This document shows, piece after piece, positions 23,567 through 36,200 of a stretch of 64,000 bases of DNA. The DNA comes from Setomelanomma holmii (Eukaryota > Ascomycota > Dothideomycetes > Pleosporales > Phaeosphaeriaceae), in the NCBI GenBank assembly GCA_010015745.1, contig ML978183.1:124001-188000 (forward strand). The letters run 5' to 3'. How positions within the stretch are numbered: position 1 is the stretch's first letter; every line of letters starts with the position of its first letter. The position numbers were made by a program, and so were the translations under genes. The notes under the pieces were generated by a model. The model worked only from the letters and a program-made list of their open reading frames with translations, was not told the DNA's origin and did no database searches.

Positions 23567-26500
23567 CTAGTGAGCCCGCTCCAGCAACGCCTTCTCCATG
23601 TCCTTACTACCATATACATTCTCCTCCTTGACATTCACCAAGTTCCCCCCGTAAATCCCCCTCTGCAGCCCCTGATCCGCCCTTGCCAATCTCCTCTCCA
23701 CCCTCGCCCGATACCTCTCATACTCCTCAGCCCCCACATTCGCAAACAAATACCGAGGATGCACACCAATCACCTGCGCCCCCTTCTGCCCGAACCCAAA
23801 GCTCGTCACGCTAAACGCCTTGACCTCCTCCCTCACCTTGTACGTCTCGCTCGGGAAGAATAGCAAATCCCGTGACTGGAGTTCGGGGTCGATGTTATCT
23901 GCATTCCGGTTGCCGGGGATGGTCCTCGAGGCTAGAGACTGTATGCACCCGTTCAGCGCGAACCCGCCAGCCGCGGCGAGGCCGTGTCCGACGAGGCTCT
24001 TTTGCACGATGCACGGGAGGATGTTGCCTTTTGTGCGGCCGAGGGCGGCGAGCTGGGATTGCAGGACGGAGCTTTCGTTCACGTCGTTCTTTTTGGTGCT
24101 GGTGCCGTGCAGGCTGGCGATGGTGATGTCGTCGACGGTCAGGCCCCAGACAGCCAGTGCGCCGCGGAGGGGCGAGATGGTGCTGTCGGCGCGCCAGAAG
24201 TCGTTGCCGAGAGCGAATTGTGCGTCTTTGATGGCGCGGTCGGTCGCTTGTTGGGTGCGAGCGCGGTATTCGTTGATGAGGTTTGGGTCTAGTGGGGACT
24301 GGGAGTCGATCCATGCGAGCTCCATATCGGCTGTCTCGTTGATTTGACGGATTCGATGTTCCAACTGACGACGTCTGTAGGACATGTCTAGTAAAGGAGA
24401 AGGGAAGGTGGTTGGCTTTTCGGCAGCGATGCTGAGGAGACCTTTGCCAGGGGCAGGAACTGAGCGGCCAATCTGATCTGAAGCAGTGTGTGTCAGAGCA
24501 ATGACGGACCTGATAGGCAGTCCCATTTTGAGGGCCAGGCTCGCGGTGGTGAGAATCTGTACGCCGCAGCCCTCGCCTTGCACGAAACCTGCCCGCGTGC
24601 TTGTCGTAGGGCGCGAGGCTTCCTTGGGCGTCCGACCAGCAGCTGCATCCTCATCGACGTTGATGGTGGCTTGCATATTGGCGAACTCTTGTGCGGTGCG
24701 GCGCTCAAGCGTATCCGCACCGCCAACAAGTACGACCTTCGCCTTACCGCTACGAATCAGGTCAGCCCCAGTGTCGACGGATTCCAGCGCTGTTGCACAT
24801 GCGCCTACGGGCGTGCGTATGGGGCCCGATGAGCCAAAGAGAAGCATGTTCAGCCATGCAGCTGTAGTATTCACGAACGTCTCCGCCAAGATATCCTTTT
24901 GGACACTCTTGTCCACGTACCGCTGACGGTACATTGCATGCAATGACCTTTGGCCGCCAGCACCCGAACCAACCGCGTTGCCGAAATCTGCAACATTCAC
25001 GTGTTCATATAGCTCATAAGGATCTTCGAGACCAGCCGACAAAAGGGCCTCGGACGTCGCTACAATGGCGAATAATGTTACTGGATCCACTTGGGCAATA
25101 ATATCGTCAGGGATGCCATATCTTTTGGGATCCCATCCAGTAGGCATTTGCGCGCCGACAGCATGATGGTGACGCAGAGCTTTAGGGATATAAAGTCGTG
25201 CACCAGCGCAGAACTGCGCAAAGATCTGGCCGTCGGGATTCTCCTCAATGACGACACGATCTTGATGCTCACGTTTCAGATCCGCGGCCGATTCCACAGA
25301 CACCTCGAAGGGCTCCAGGTCCTCCGTGATGACAACCTCGTGGAGCGCCTCTTCTTCATCGGGATTCGCGAAGTCATGAGAATGGCGTTCGATCAATCTA
25401 ATACCAGTATGTTCGGTGATGAACACCTCATATCTGGCCTTGATATCGGAGTCAGTGATGGGCTCGTTTGTTTGCTTGTCGATCCATCCGCAATAGTTCT
25501 GGCCTTTTTTCGTGCCGTTGAAGTACGACACCATTCCCATAATCCATGCAAGCTCGACACATCCTTCCATCGAAAAGGTGCCTTGACATTCGGCTTCCCA
25601 TCTGGTTCGAGCACTGCCACATGGTCCTGCGAAGAACGGTCAGTGCCATGGTTAGCAGCAGCGTAATAACACAACTCACCTGCTTCGCCGATGCCGACGA
25701 CGACGGGAGCACGATCGAGATCAATCATGCTTGGATAATTTCGCAATTCCTGCAAGTCGCTCACATCTGGAAGGCTTACTCCGCCGACTCGAAATCTGGC
25801 TTTTCTTGAAGCGACGGACGGCTTGGGTTCCGTAATTTCGCCACCTTCATCATACACACGCTCTTTGTACAGCGTCTTTCTGATATCAGTCTTCGTGCGT
25901 ATCTCTTGCTGTATGTTATCCAGGATCGGCTTCAAATTACTCCACGGCGACAGGCCGCCACTCAAATCAATTTTCAGTGGCTCCGAGTCCGCAAACGCGG
26001 CAATGTCGGGATGCATAAGGCCCACGATATACCAAGCCATCTCTTGCGCCGAGAACGTCCGGACACCCGGGTCCTTCTCTAGCCCAGTAGAGAGGACGTC
26101 GTTGGTGCTCATCAGACCTGTTCCTCGTGTCCAACCAATGACCACACCGCAAATGCAGATGAATTCTCGCCAGTCTTCGGACCACCACTTGTTCATCAAT
26201 GCTTCAAGCCCAACCTTGGACTCGGCGTATAGACCGTCTCGTCCGAATGTGCCATGGTTCGGCGACAAGGGTAGCATGACATATGTTGGCCGTGTTTCTA
26301 ATCGACGTCGTGCCTTCTGCTCTTTGACAGCTCCGAGTAATCGAAGAAGGTTAGTGAGCATCACGCGATGCGCAACCTCGGACTTGCCGTCGATGCTGTC
26401 GAGCGTTCTGCCCGCCTCTCCGACAGCGGCAAATGGCACAATGTAATCCAAAGTCAGGCCGAGCCCGCCGCCCGCCGAGTCGGTGTATATATATTCTACC

Positions 26501-28706
26501 AAGCTTTGCACGTCTTGCTTGCTGGCGCCGTTCCACGGCACGACTGTCAGACTCGAACCACGGGCGCCGTATTGCTTGTACAAGTCTTGGAAGTAGTCGA
26601 CCTTATCTTTCGAGAAGTTGCTTGTTGTCACAATGACCTTTGCGCCGGAAGCCAGCATCATGGTAACGATCTCGGATCCGATTGAGTTCTTGCCTGCCCC
26701 AGTAATCAGGACGACCTTGTCCGCAAACGTAACGCCCTCTGATGCTGCCTTATCGAACCAGTTCAAATAGGTGACTGTGATCTCGTGATTCTTGTGCCAG
26801 CCACGATGGCTCTTAGTCTGGATCTCCGGACTCCAGGTCAATCGATTGTGATATGGACTTGGGCTGCGAGGTGTGGATCCAGCAGTCGACGAACCTGACA
26901 TGTTCGCTTCTGAATCGGGCGGAGTCAGCACGCTCGAGTCGAATGGGTTTCTTTCGCGAACTCTTTCGTCGAACTTTGAAAGCATTGTGGGTGGTGATGG
27001 CGGCGAGCTGATGGGGCGTAGGACTTCTCGAATGCTTGTAATACCTTGCTCGTCAATTTCGAGGACAGGCATCATGGACGGGACCGAGTGCTTGAAAAGG
27101 GGCGCCGCCTCGTCTGGAATCCAAGACGTACATGCGTCTTTTATCTCTAGCAGCTGTCGAAATATTTCTTGCTCCGACGCTGAGACATCCTTCTTCATGG
27201 CCGCCTGCATTTGAAATTGGACGACATCTAGAAGTTGCGGTGTCGCACGTGTACTGAATTGCATACATGCATCTTGATACAGATCCTGAATCTCCCTTGA
27301 TCGAGGCTCAAGTCGTACAAGCAGGTCCTGGACAACCCAATTCCAGTACGAATCGTATGTGCGACTTTTGTTTGCGTCAAAGGCTGGGATGATACCCTGT
27401 TCATACAGATCGTCATGCTCAGCAGTCCAAGCATCAACCTTGTTTTGCAATTCTCGGATACGCTCCTTGGCCTGCGTCTTCTCCTCGGACATCACTTTCG
27501 TGTCGCTTCCGGCTCGCTTTGCGAACAGCTTGGACAACGCGTTGTTGTCGGCGCGGCGCTCGTCTTGTAACGTTTGTATGACTTCCACGGGGATTGTAAC
27601 AGCGGCGAACGCGCTCTCGGAACGTGTCGAGGTCCGGAGCTGGGCAGGATCAAATCCGATATCCTTCATCACCCGGTGAACAATCGAGTTGAGAAACATG
27701 CCCGCCTCCTTCTCATCGGACAATCGATTTGCGGGCGGGAATGACACTGTCGTGATCAATACTCGATCTTGTAAGCCCGCCTGAAATCTCCACGTAGTCT
27801 CAAGATGCTTTCGGATCCGAGCAACGCTGAAACCTGCTGGCATTTTTGATGATGCTACCTTGCCTGCCAGCGCATTCATGCAAGGCCCAAGGAATGATCC
27901 TTTGCCGGATTCCGTCAGGATGGTGGCTAGTGCAGAAAGCTCCATGTCTTCAGGCTGATCAGGGAGCGAGCCAAATTCTTTAGTGAGGTCGCCAATAATC
28001 TCATTCTGCACCGTGGACCGACCTTTGAAGCGTTATTGATCAACATGGGGAATTCAGTGGATACACAACTTTTGACATACCTCCACATAATGCTTTGATC
28101 GACTGAGACTGCGATATATCATCGACAGACTTTCTTAATGCCAGTGCCACGAGGCAGTTGATGGCATTCATCGATGTTGGCAGAATATCTGGGATCGATA
28201 CATTTGAAGGAGGATCTACTTTCACATGAAATGCTTCGGCCGGTTGAATATCTTGTTCAGCCTTTGTTTCCGTACGGGCCTCGACCTCAGGCAGGGACTC
28301 TGGCTCGATTGCGCTAGCATGGTAAATCTCATCGCGATCTTTCCGGTAGCTGAACAACTTCCTCTCAAGTTCACGAGCTGCATCATGCAGTTTGTAGGAA
28401 TCGGAAGCCAAGGTAGTCTTAGCCATATTTATCAGAGTCTCCGCCGGGCCGACTTCAATGAGCCTCTCGGTCTTGAAGTCTCGAAAGATTGAATCTTGCG
28501 TCTTGATCCTGCATGTCGTTAGCAGATGTCTTCACTTAGGACTGGCAAACTACATACCATTGCACCGGGAAACAGAATTGATGTCTTCGTATGATGTTAG
28601 CAACTTTCATTGTTTAGCTAGTCCTCAGTGTCGTCACATACGCTAGAAGCTCGACGGCGAGTAGCCGCGTCAGCTCCGCCTCTGTTGGAGTATATTGTTG
28701 TGCCAT
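23567..28706 (-). CDS. Fatty acid synthase alpha subunit, secondary-metabolite type, without PPT domain
   Basis: About 1640 aa from five exons: 28706-28642, 28584-28558, 28508-28081, 28022-25680, 25626-23567. Domain order follows yeast Fas2. The N-terminus has the short segment ending the MPT fold. ACP follows, with the pantetheine serine in GGRSTVQNE (Ser176, assembled across an intron). The ketoreductase starts at 'VVLITGAGKNSIGSE' and includes 'GWTRGTGLMS'. The ketosynthase has Cys1231 in VGACATALES and histidines in HGTSTKKND and VGHGLAAAGG. It ends after the KS at '...KALLERAH', where primary Fas2 continues into a phosphopantetheinyl transferase domain (about 1880 aa in total); this is absent. 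A dedicated FAS-alpha beside FAS-beta, BCAT and an NRPS matches the role of TOX2 and apicidin FAS genes: making the medium-chain acyl backbone of the unusual amino acid. It shares a promoter with the P450. Confidence 0.92.
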
Positions 28707-29126
28707 AATCTCGAAGCTCAATCGTCCAGCAGTGATTATGATTGTTCTAGAAGCTTCGAGCCCCACACCGACAGATCAGGACGGAGGCCGAATGCCTGGA
28801 ATGGCTCATGCACGTGATTGATAGACGTGGCGATGGCGGAGCTGAGGGCTAGACATGCGATACACTGCCGTGTAGTATCCTGAACATACACAGTTAGCTG
28901 TGTTAGTAAGTATAGTAAGCAAAATACTGCTCTTTCAGGTCGTTGCAGTAGTGTGAGCACTCAATAGTCCGTGAGTGTCAAGCTTACGCTCGTAGTGAGG
29001 TGGCTTACTATGTTAGTGACTATATAGCAGCACAGTAAAGCGCCCTCAGTCTTACTGTCAATTGTCAGAGTTCCAGCCGTCATCCTACACCACTCAGATC
29101 TGCGATCCGGGACCGGATCTATTGCG
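28707..29126. promoter_or_regulatory. Divergent promoter FAS-alpha / P450 with CTTACTA motifs
   Basis: 420-bp spacer between two outward-facing cluster genes. It contains three copies of the heptamer CTTACTA or its complement: TAGTAAG at 28904-28910 and 28913-28919, and CTTACTA at 29004-29010. The last lies within GCTTACTATG (29003-29012), which recurs in the other two divergent cluster promoters. GCTTACG is at 28982-28988. An E-box-like GCACGTGA is at 28810-28817. The motifs are seen directly; their role as binding sites for the cluster regulator is inference. Confidence 0.6.
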
Positions 29127-30714
29127 ATGGGAATGCTCGTCGTGAGCCCATGGCTCTTCGCCGTCTTAGCTGCCACTCCAATACTAGTGAGTTCATGAGA
29201 AGCTCACGCACCCGATATTACTGTGTTTGACATAAGCATTCTTGTAGGCTATGGCCGCCAAACTCATCCATCTTACTTTTATCCATCCCTTGTCCAAGTA
29301 TCCCGGCCCTTTTCTCGCAAAATTCACAGATCTCTATGCTGCCTACCATGGCTGGAAGGGCGACATTCACCTTGATATGTATCGCTGCCACCAGAAGTAT
29401 GGCAAACACGTCCGCTATGGACCCAACAAACTTCTGATCAATACTGCTGAAGCGCTTCACGACATTCACGGCACTAGTTCGGCTGTCAAGCCAAGGTTTC
29501 AAAAGGCAAAAGCCTACATTCCTCTGATTCATCGCTCCCCAAACACACTAACAATCCTTGGTGGGAAGGATCATGGCCGCAGGAGACGCCTCATGGCCCA
29601 AGGCGTCTCGGAGAAGGCGCAAAGAGGCTACGAAGACCGCTTACTCACTCACATTCAGGCGTTCTGTAACGCGCTATATGTCAACGGAAAAGGCCAGCAC
29701 CGAGACATGTCGCAGTGGTGCTATCACCTCTCTTTTGACATCATGTCCGACATCGTCTTCAGCGCCCGCTACAATTTGCTCGACAGCAAAAGCTTCCAGT
29801 ACGTAACGAAGGCCATCGACGCCAGCAATCGACGCATGTCAACATTCATCCAGTTCCCGGCCTTGGCGAAATTGAAGACGTTGGACAAGTATTTCTTCAA
29901 AGATGCTCTGATCGCGCGAAACAGGTTCATCAAATTCGTGATGCAGGTCGTTCGTGAGCGACTGCAGCGCAGAGGAGAGGCATCGGATATTTTCGCCCAC
30001 CTCGCTGCGGCCAAGGATCCCGAGACGGGTGAAGGTTTCTCGCCAAACGAGATTCATGCCGAGAGCACGACGCTCATCGTGGCGGGCAGCGACACCTCTT
30101 CCACGGCTCTTGCGGGGTTGTTCTTTTACCTTGCTACCAACGAGACTGCGTATCGAAAAGCCGTTCAAGAAGTCCGTTCTACGTTCTCGTCCCGTGCCGA
30201 ACTTACAATGGGTCCGAAGCTGGCGGCTTGTACATATCTACGCGCTTGTGTGGACGAGTCACTGCGTATGTCGCCGCCAGTAGGCGGAGCTCTTTGGCGG
30301 GAGACAATGTGTCCTCTTATTGTTGATACAGAGACGCTCCCTCCCGGCTGTGATGTCGGCGTGGGCATTTACAGCATTCATCACAACGACGATTACTTTC
30401 AAGATCCCTGCGCGTATCGTCCGGAGAGATGGCTGGCCAAGGAAGAATGCTGGCAAGCGAGAAAGGCATTCAATCCATTCTCGTTGGGCATGCGAGGGTG
30501 TCTTGGAAAAGGCCTAGCTATGACGGAAATGATGCTGACTATGGCCATGGTCTTGTTCGTTGGTGATTTTAGAATAGCGGGTGGTGAGATTGGGCGAACT
30601 GGAAGGGGAAAGATTAATGATGAGGTTGGACGGGAAAGAGAGGGGGAGTACCAGCTTTGGGACTTTATAACCGCGCAGAAGAATGGTCCAGTGCTGGTGT
30701 TCGAAGAGAGATAG
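29127..30714 (+). CDS. Cytochrome P450 monooxygenase of the cluster
   Basis: About 508 aa. Exon 1 (29127-29186) encodes a hydrophobic membrane anchor (MGMLVVSPWLFAVLAATPIL). A 61-nt intron (GTGAGT..TTGTAG) leads to exon 2 (29248-30714), which begins with a short anchor tail and the YPGPFLAKF proline-rich hinge. Key P450 signatures are present: the oxygen-binding I-helix AGSDTSS, the ExxR pair in DESLRMSPP, the PERW meander, and the heme loop FSLGMRGCLGK with the thiolate Cys438. The protein should sit on the ER face and use NADPH-P450 reductase. Within this cluster it is the best candidate for oxidising the fatty acyl or amino acid side chain, for example toward the oxo or epoxy groups of Aeo-type residues; apicidin clusters also contain P450s. 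Substrate is inferred from context only. Confidence 0.92.
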
Positions 30715-31685
30715 AGCGGGAGAATCGGTGAATCAGGGAAGGTAGCCGGGTAATTCCCCCTGAGAAGTAAATGGGGCAACTGGTCGATTTTTGGCGCCTT
30801 CAACACGCCATCCACAAGATCCGTGTGTGCTCAGTCAAGTTCGTAGAGAGCAACGCTGGAGCGTCTGCTTCAATTTCGCCGGATGTTAATATTACTCTTT
30901 ACGGAACACAATGGAGATCGTACAATAGATTGCAGAGATGAGATCTGTGCAAAGTTATGTCGGGCGGGAGAATGGGGAAGTGACGCCACGAGGTGCTGAG
31001 CTGAGTTGTGTCCAAGCTGCTTGACCCATACAAGCTGCTTTTATCAGCTTTAGTGCCTCAATCGAGCCCAGATATCATCAAAGTATCTCACTCTATCCGG
31101 TTGGCACTGATAAATGCTCCTGAGGGTTCACAGGACCATGCGAGAGAGATATATGGAGGGGCTCCATAGGGGATCGCGCACGAGGCATCGCAAGGTCTGG
31201 CGATACGATAGTGCCACCTGCTCCCGTAACCATGCATGAACGCGTAATTCTCATCAGTACTCACGAAGATGGGTTTTTGGGCAGAGTATCGTGCGCAGCA
31301 AAGCACGAATGGTGGTGTTGTGTGAAGGACATGCGCACTAAAGCCGGAGACGTCAGTGTTAGATGAAGCCAATTTCTGATTAGCTCTCCCACTCAGCGCC
31401 GATCGGAAATACGTGAAGCTTTCCACCGACGCGTTGACGCGTGCACGTGGCGTGTTTGTGCCAAACACCAGCTTCGCACGAGTAGCCCCTTCGTACAGTA
31501 TCTGCGTCGCTGTGATTCTTACCTGGACGAAAAGCAGTGCTCATCGATATTGATTGCGCGGTGTTTCGAAATAGGCAATGAACTTTTGGCTTGTTAATGT
31601 ACTGACAGCGCGCTTTATTGCTACATTAGCTGGCAGCTGTGTCGCATCTCCTTTCCCATACGCTTCTCGACCACGGCATTCGACC
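30715..31685. other. Convergent intergenic region between P450 and BCAT
   Basis: About 970 bp between two convergent 3' ends. A minus-strand open frame at 31088-31468 shows no domain and unusual composition, so it is not called. No repeat or RNA gene is recognised. Confidence 0.45.
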
Positions 31686-32858
31686 TCAAGGCTGCTCATT
31701 CATGGCCTCAATGACGATCGACTGGTTAGGAGATTCTGTAATGTCGTGACACCACCCTTCGATGTCGGCTGCACGCCCTCGTTGGATGTCCGCAATTGTC
31801 GCGGCGAGACCAAGCAGTCTCTTCCCTGAGGCCTTGAACTCGAACGTCTCATTATCAGACTGTCGTGTAATGCTTTCAACGGGTACCGCTGCCGCTGCTG
31901 TGCCCACAGCCACCACCTCGTCGAACTCTGCGATAGCCGAGAAGAGGACAGGCTTTCTCTCAACATCCCAACCAGCAGCCAGAGCTAATTTCATCATGCT
32001 GTCGCAAGTGGCGCTCGCAATGGCATTATCTGACTCTGGCACGACCATCACATCCCGTCCGTCCTCCCTACTCTTGTGACCAACGAACCCACTCGTCGAG
32101 AACTCCTCTATGTAGGTCTGGGTGGCACTATCCAAATGGAGAGTAAGTCCATATCCCAGAGCTTTCGCCTTTGCAGCATGCCTCCAAACTGGCGCATAGT
32201 TACCTCCGACCTTGTATGCACCCATGCCTCTTGGCGCGGCGCGATCGAAGTTCTCTAGGACAAGGGCTTTCGCTGCTAGGGCACCATGGTATGGAGTGAT
32301 GGGGAAGACGTAGATTGCGAACACCGTTTCTTCCGGGGGTCCGAGGGCTAAGTTTGAAGAGGCACCGAAGAGGACGGGTCGGATATACAGGAAAGAACTG
32401 GTGTCTGCTGGCGGGACGTACTCCGCATTGGCTATGATAACTTTATTCAGACACTCGATGAAGAGCTCCTGCGGCGGTGCGGGCAGGCAGACGGCTTCCG
32501 CAGAGCGTGCCATTCGAGCGGCGTGAAAGTCTGGCCGGAAGACGACAATCTTTCCATTTTGCTCATGCCGAGATCGAAAAGCCTTCAAACCTTCGTAGCA
32601 CTGCTGACCATAGTTGAGGCCTGGCGAAAGGCCGCTGACGGCAATCTTGTCGTCGGCAACAATTTTTGGGGCAGACCATTCATTGGTCGTTAGCGAATGA
32701 CGCACTTCAACGTGTCCATTTAAGGCTGGGTTAGAGTTCAAAGCCAAAGACAGCTTTGCCCAATCTGGAGACGCATCAGTGTCGGAACCGGACACAACCT
32801 AGCACAACTGACCGATTTCTTTCTTGGGAGACTTGAGGAAGATCTGCGGTGGCGACAT
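31686..32858 (-). CDS. Branched-chain amino acid aminotransferase, TOXF/APS4-like
   Basis: PLP-dependent fold-type IV aminotransferase of about 374 aa. Exon 1 is 32858-32813 (MSPPQIFLKSPKKEI) and exon 2 is 32764-31686. The 48-nt intron (GTCAGT..CTCCAG) is required because the main frame has no ATG upstream of the conserved 'DWAKLSLALN'. Family blocks are clear: 'GLNYGQQCYEGLKAFR', the schiff-base lysine in GAYKVGGNYAP (Lys200), 'YIEEFSTSGFVG', and a C-terminal 'GTAAAAVPVESI'. There is no mitochondrial leader, unlike housekeeping mitochondrial BCATs. Clusters for HC-toxin (TOXF) and apicidin (APS4) each carry such an enzyme, proposed to transaminate the 2-oxo fatty acid to the alpha-amino acid taken by the NRPS. 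It shares a promoter with FAS-beta, the other enzyme acting on the same precursor. Confidence 0.9.
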
Positions 32859-33202
32859 TGTTGAGAGTACTGGCCAGAGTTCGGAGGCCGCCCTAGGTCT
32901 GCATATGCCAATTTCCGGTCGCTGTCACGTCACGTGTCGCTTACTACACTCCGCGGCATTGGGAGACAACGTGTTGTTTACTTCTCGCAGATGCTGCGCC
33001 GCATAGTAAGCAGCGTTCAGTAAGTTTGACCTCTGTGTTACTGCAATACCACTGATCACAACAATGAGCAGAGTAATACTCCACATCATGGGTGTCAACA
33101 TGAATGATGGCACGAGGTGTTGCGATGGCGTGTGTGTGCCGATGGATCGCTGCTTCGCCCAACTTCATCCAAACGTAGCGATACGACATACCGAACGACA
33201 CC
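32859..33202. promoter_or_regulatory. Divergent promoter BCAT / FAS-beta with CTTACTA motifs
   Basis: 344-bp spacer. CTTACTA is at 32940-32946, inside CTTACTACACT (32940-32950), an 11-mer also found upstream of the bANK regulator. The complement TAGTAAG is at 33004-33010, inside CATAGTAAGC (33002-33011), the reverse complement of GCTTACTATG seen in the other two divergent promoters. TCACGTCA at 32925-32932 is the reverse complement of TGACGTGA, the octamer reported for apicidin F cluster promoters; it overlaps a CACGTG core. Regulatory function is inferred. Confidence 0.6.
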
Positions 33203-36200
33203 ATGACCCACAACCGAGCATCAAGCGTGCTCACGCTGACGACATCGAAGATCTACGCAGAGATCCCAATCCCAGAATCGATCTCGGTGCGTGCAGAACA
33301 GACGAAGGACGACTTCTTCCGCGATCCGAGCATCACCAAAGAGCTTCTCGAAACGGACGTTGAGCTTTGTTGCCTGTTCGTGATACACAGCTCGCTGGAG
33401 AAAGCGAATGAGGTTCAGCGAGCAATTGTCAACCATGTCTGGCAACATGTTCAAACCAAGCTGTTATCTGGAATCGACATACACGAATATGCTTTACGGC
33501 AGATGGAAGAAGTGGCAATGCGTCAAAAGCTTATCAGCACATATACAAAGACAAGACTCGCAGTCATGGGCGACCAATGGCAATCCACTTCAGCCTTGCT
33601 TCGAGCGCAGCGAGATCGGCATGCCAGGATACATGCTGTATTCGGCGGGCAAGGTAACACGAGGCACTATCTTGAAGAATTGCGAGACATGTTTATGTCC
33701 TACCAACCCCTCATTGAAGATATTCTGGAACCTATCGGGATTTTGCTAAAAGATCTGGCCGCGAGTGACGGCATTTCTGAGCAATATCCAGGAGGGCTAG
33801 ATGTCTTGACATGGATCCAGTCAACCGACGCGCAGCCGCCCAATGAATATCTGATTTCCGCTCCCGTTAGCTTTCCGCTCATTGGGCTCCTCCAGCTGAT
33901 CAGGTTCAAAGCGGTATGCATGTCGCTTGGAATAACCCCGGATGAGCTTCCAGAGCGGTTTGAAGGGCTATCTGGACATTCTCAAGGAGTCATCGTTGCC
34001 ACGGCCATTTCCACCGCCACGTCTTGGACCGAATATTGCGATGCTGCTGTGAAAGCTGTGAAGATACTGTTCTGGATCGGCGCCCGGTCTTCTCAAGCCT
34101 TCAAAAGAAAATACAGCCAGCCGACTCAAATTGGAGGCATCATTCAAGGCACACCATCACCGATGTTAGCCATATCGAACTTGACTTGCGAAGACTTGGA
34201 GACCGCAATTCTCAAAGTCAATCATGATCTCCCCAGACACTGTCATGTGCATCTCGCGTTGGTCAACACGCTCCAAGACTTCGTCGTCAGCGGACCAGAA
34301 CTCACCTTGAACGCTTTGGGTGGCAGCCTCATCGCATCCAAGTCGGCGAGCTCAGTATCCTTGCGGTTCTTGCCAATTTCCGTACCCTGCCATTCTCCGT
34401 TGCTCGACGACACAGTGAGCCAGATTGAGAAGGACCTCCATGACGTGAGCTTGGTCGCGGGACAGCTTCGGCAGATTGTCAATCTGACATCATCGGGAAG
34501 TTCAATCGCAAGCGGCCTCGCCTCACAAGAGAATTTAGTACCCAGCCTCATCCGATCAATAACATCTGACCTTGTGGGATGGACTGGCGTTGCTTTCGGT
34601 GGTGCTACGCACATTATAGACTTTGGTCCAGGGTCCACGGGTGGCATTGGCTCACTCACACACAATAATACAGTTGGCAGTGGGACGAGGGTCATCATCG
34701 CTGGCAAGCTCACCAAACCGTCGAAGTCCGAGATCGGTTCTTTGATCGACATTTTCTCGAGCAGTCAACTGCAATGGGGATCAAATTGGGAAAGGGAGTT
34801 TTCCCCATGCATAGTAAAGACAGCATCAGATGTACTTATTAGGACGAAGTTTAGTCGCCTTCTCAAGCTTCCGCCAATCTTCGTTGCTGGCATGACGCCT
34901 ACGACGACTCATCCGGACTTTGTATCAGCAATCAGTAAGTCATATGCCGTTCCAATTCCAGCATTGTGCTTACAGTGTCGTCCAGTGAAGGCTGGATACC
35001 ATGCCGAGTTCGCTGCTGGCGGGTATCACAATGCCGAAACACTTCGCGCTGCTCTTTTGCAGCTTCGGGACGTGATGCCACCGGGCCGGTCGATTAGCAT
35101 GAATGTCATATATGCCAGTCCGAAAGCTATTTCCTGGCAGATACCCTTTGTTCGACAACTTCGAGCTGAGGGGTTCCCACTCACAGGCTTGACTATAGGT
35201 GGAGGTGTTCCATCACTCGAAGTTGCGACTGAGTATATTACTACCCTGGGCCTCGAACATATCTCTTTCAAGCCGAGCTCGGCCGAGTCGATTAAGAGAG
35301 TACTTGAGATTGCAAAGAAGAATGCCACATTCCCGGTGATTTTGCAGTGGACGGGTGGTCGAGGCGGCGGGCACCACTCTTCGGAAGATTTCCATTCGCC
35401 AATTCTTGAAACGTATGCGGCCATTAGAGAATACGGGAACGTCCACCTCGTGGCTGGATCAGGTTTCGGCTGTGCAGAAGACATCATACCATACTTTACC
35501 GGGTCTTGGAGCCTATCGTATGGCAGAAAGTCAGTGATGCCATTCGATGGCGTCTTGTTCGGCAGCAGAGTGATGGTATCGGCCGAAGCACATACTTCTG
35601 GAGGTGCCAAAGCAGCCATTATCGCCGCCGGAGGCGTCGAAGATAAGCAATGGTCTGGAACATATCGAGCCCCGACAGGCGGAGTTATCTCTGTAGTATC
35701 GGAGATGGGCGAGCCAATACATGTCATAGCGACTCGAGGTGCGCAACTTTGGGCAGAGCTTGAGAAGACCATATTCGCGCTCGAGAAGAAGAAAAGGCCT
35801 GCCATCCTTGCTGCGAGGAGACAGTACTTGATCTCACGTCTCAACAAGGATTTCCAACGACCGTGGTTTGGGAAGAAGGCACATGGAGAGGCCTGCGAGA
35901 TTTCGGAGATGACTTATCTGGAAGTAGTTCAACGGCTCATCGACCTCATGTACGTAGGGAGATGGATCGACCCCACATACGAGACGTTTGTCCGACAATT
36001 CATTCGAAGGATGGAGGCGCGATTGGTCATGGCGAACGCTGATACCCTGGAGCTTCGAACGAGCGCTCATTCAATTGATGTCGAGCGTATCATAGCGTTG
36101 ATTCCGGAGTCATGTAGTGTTTTGATGTGTCCGGAGGATGAACACTATTTCCTGCAACTGTGCAGATCTCCAGGGCTCAAGCCAGTGCCGTTCATCCCAG

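Noticed and set aside
31088..31468. 126-codon minus-strand open frame between P450 and BCAT
   Set aside because: No domain; composition is unlike the neighbouring genes. Left as spacer.
32765..32795. BCAT start at 32795 without an intron
   Set aside because: No ATG exists there (GTG only). A 48-nt intron and ATG at 32858 give a better N-terminus.
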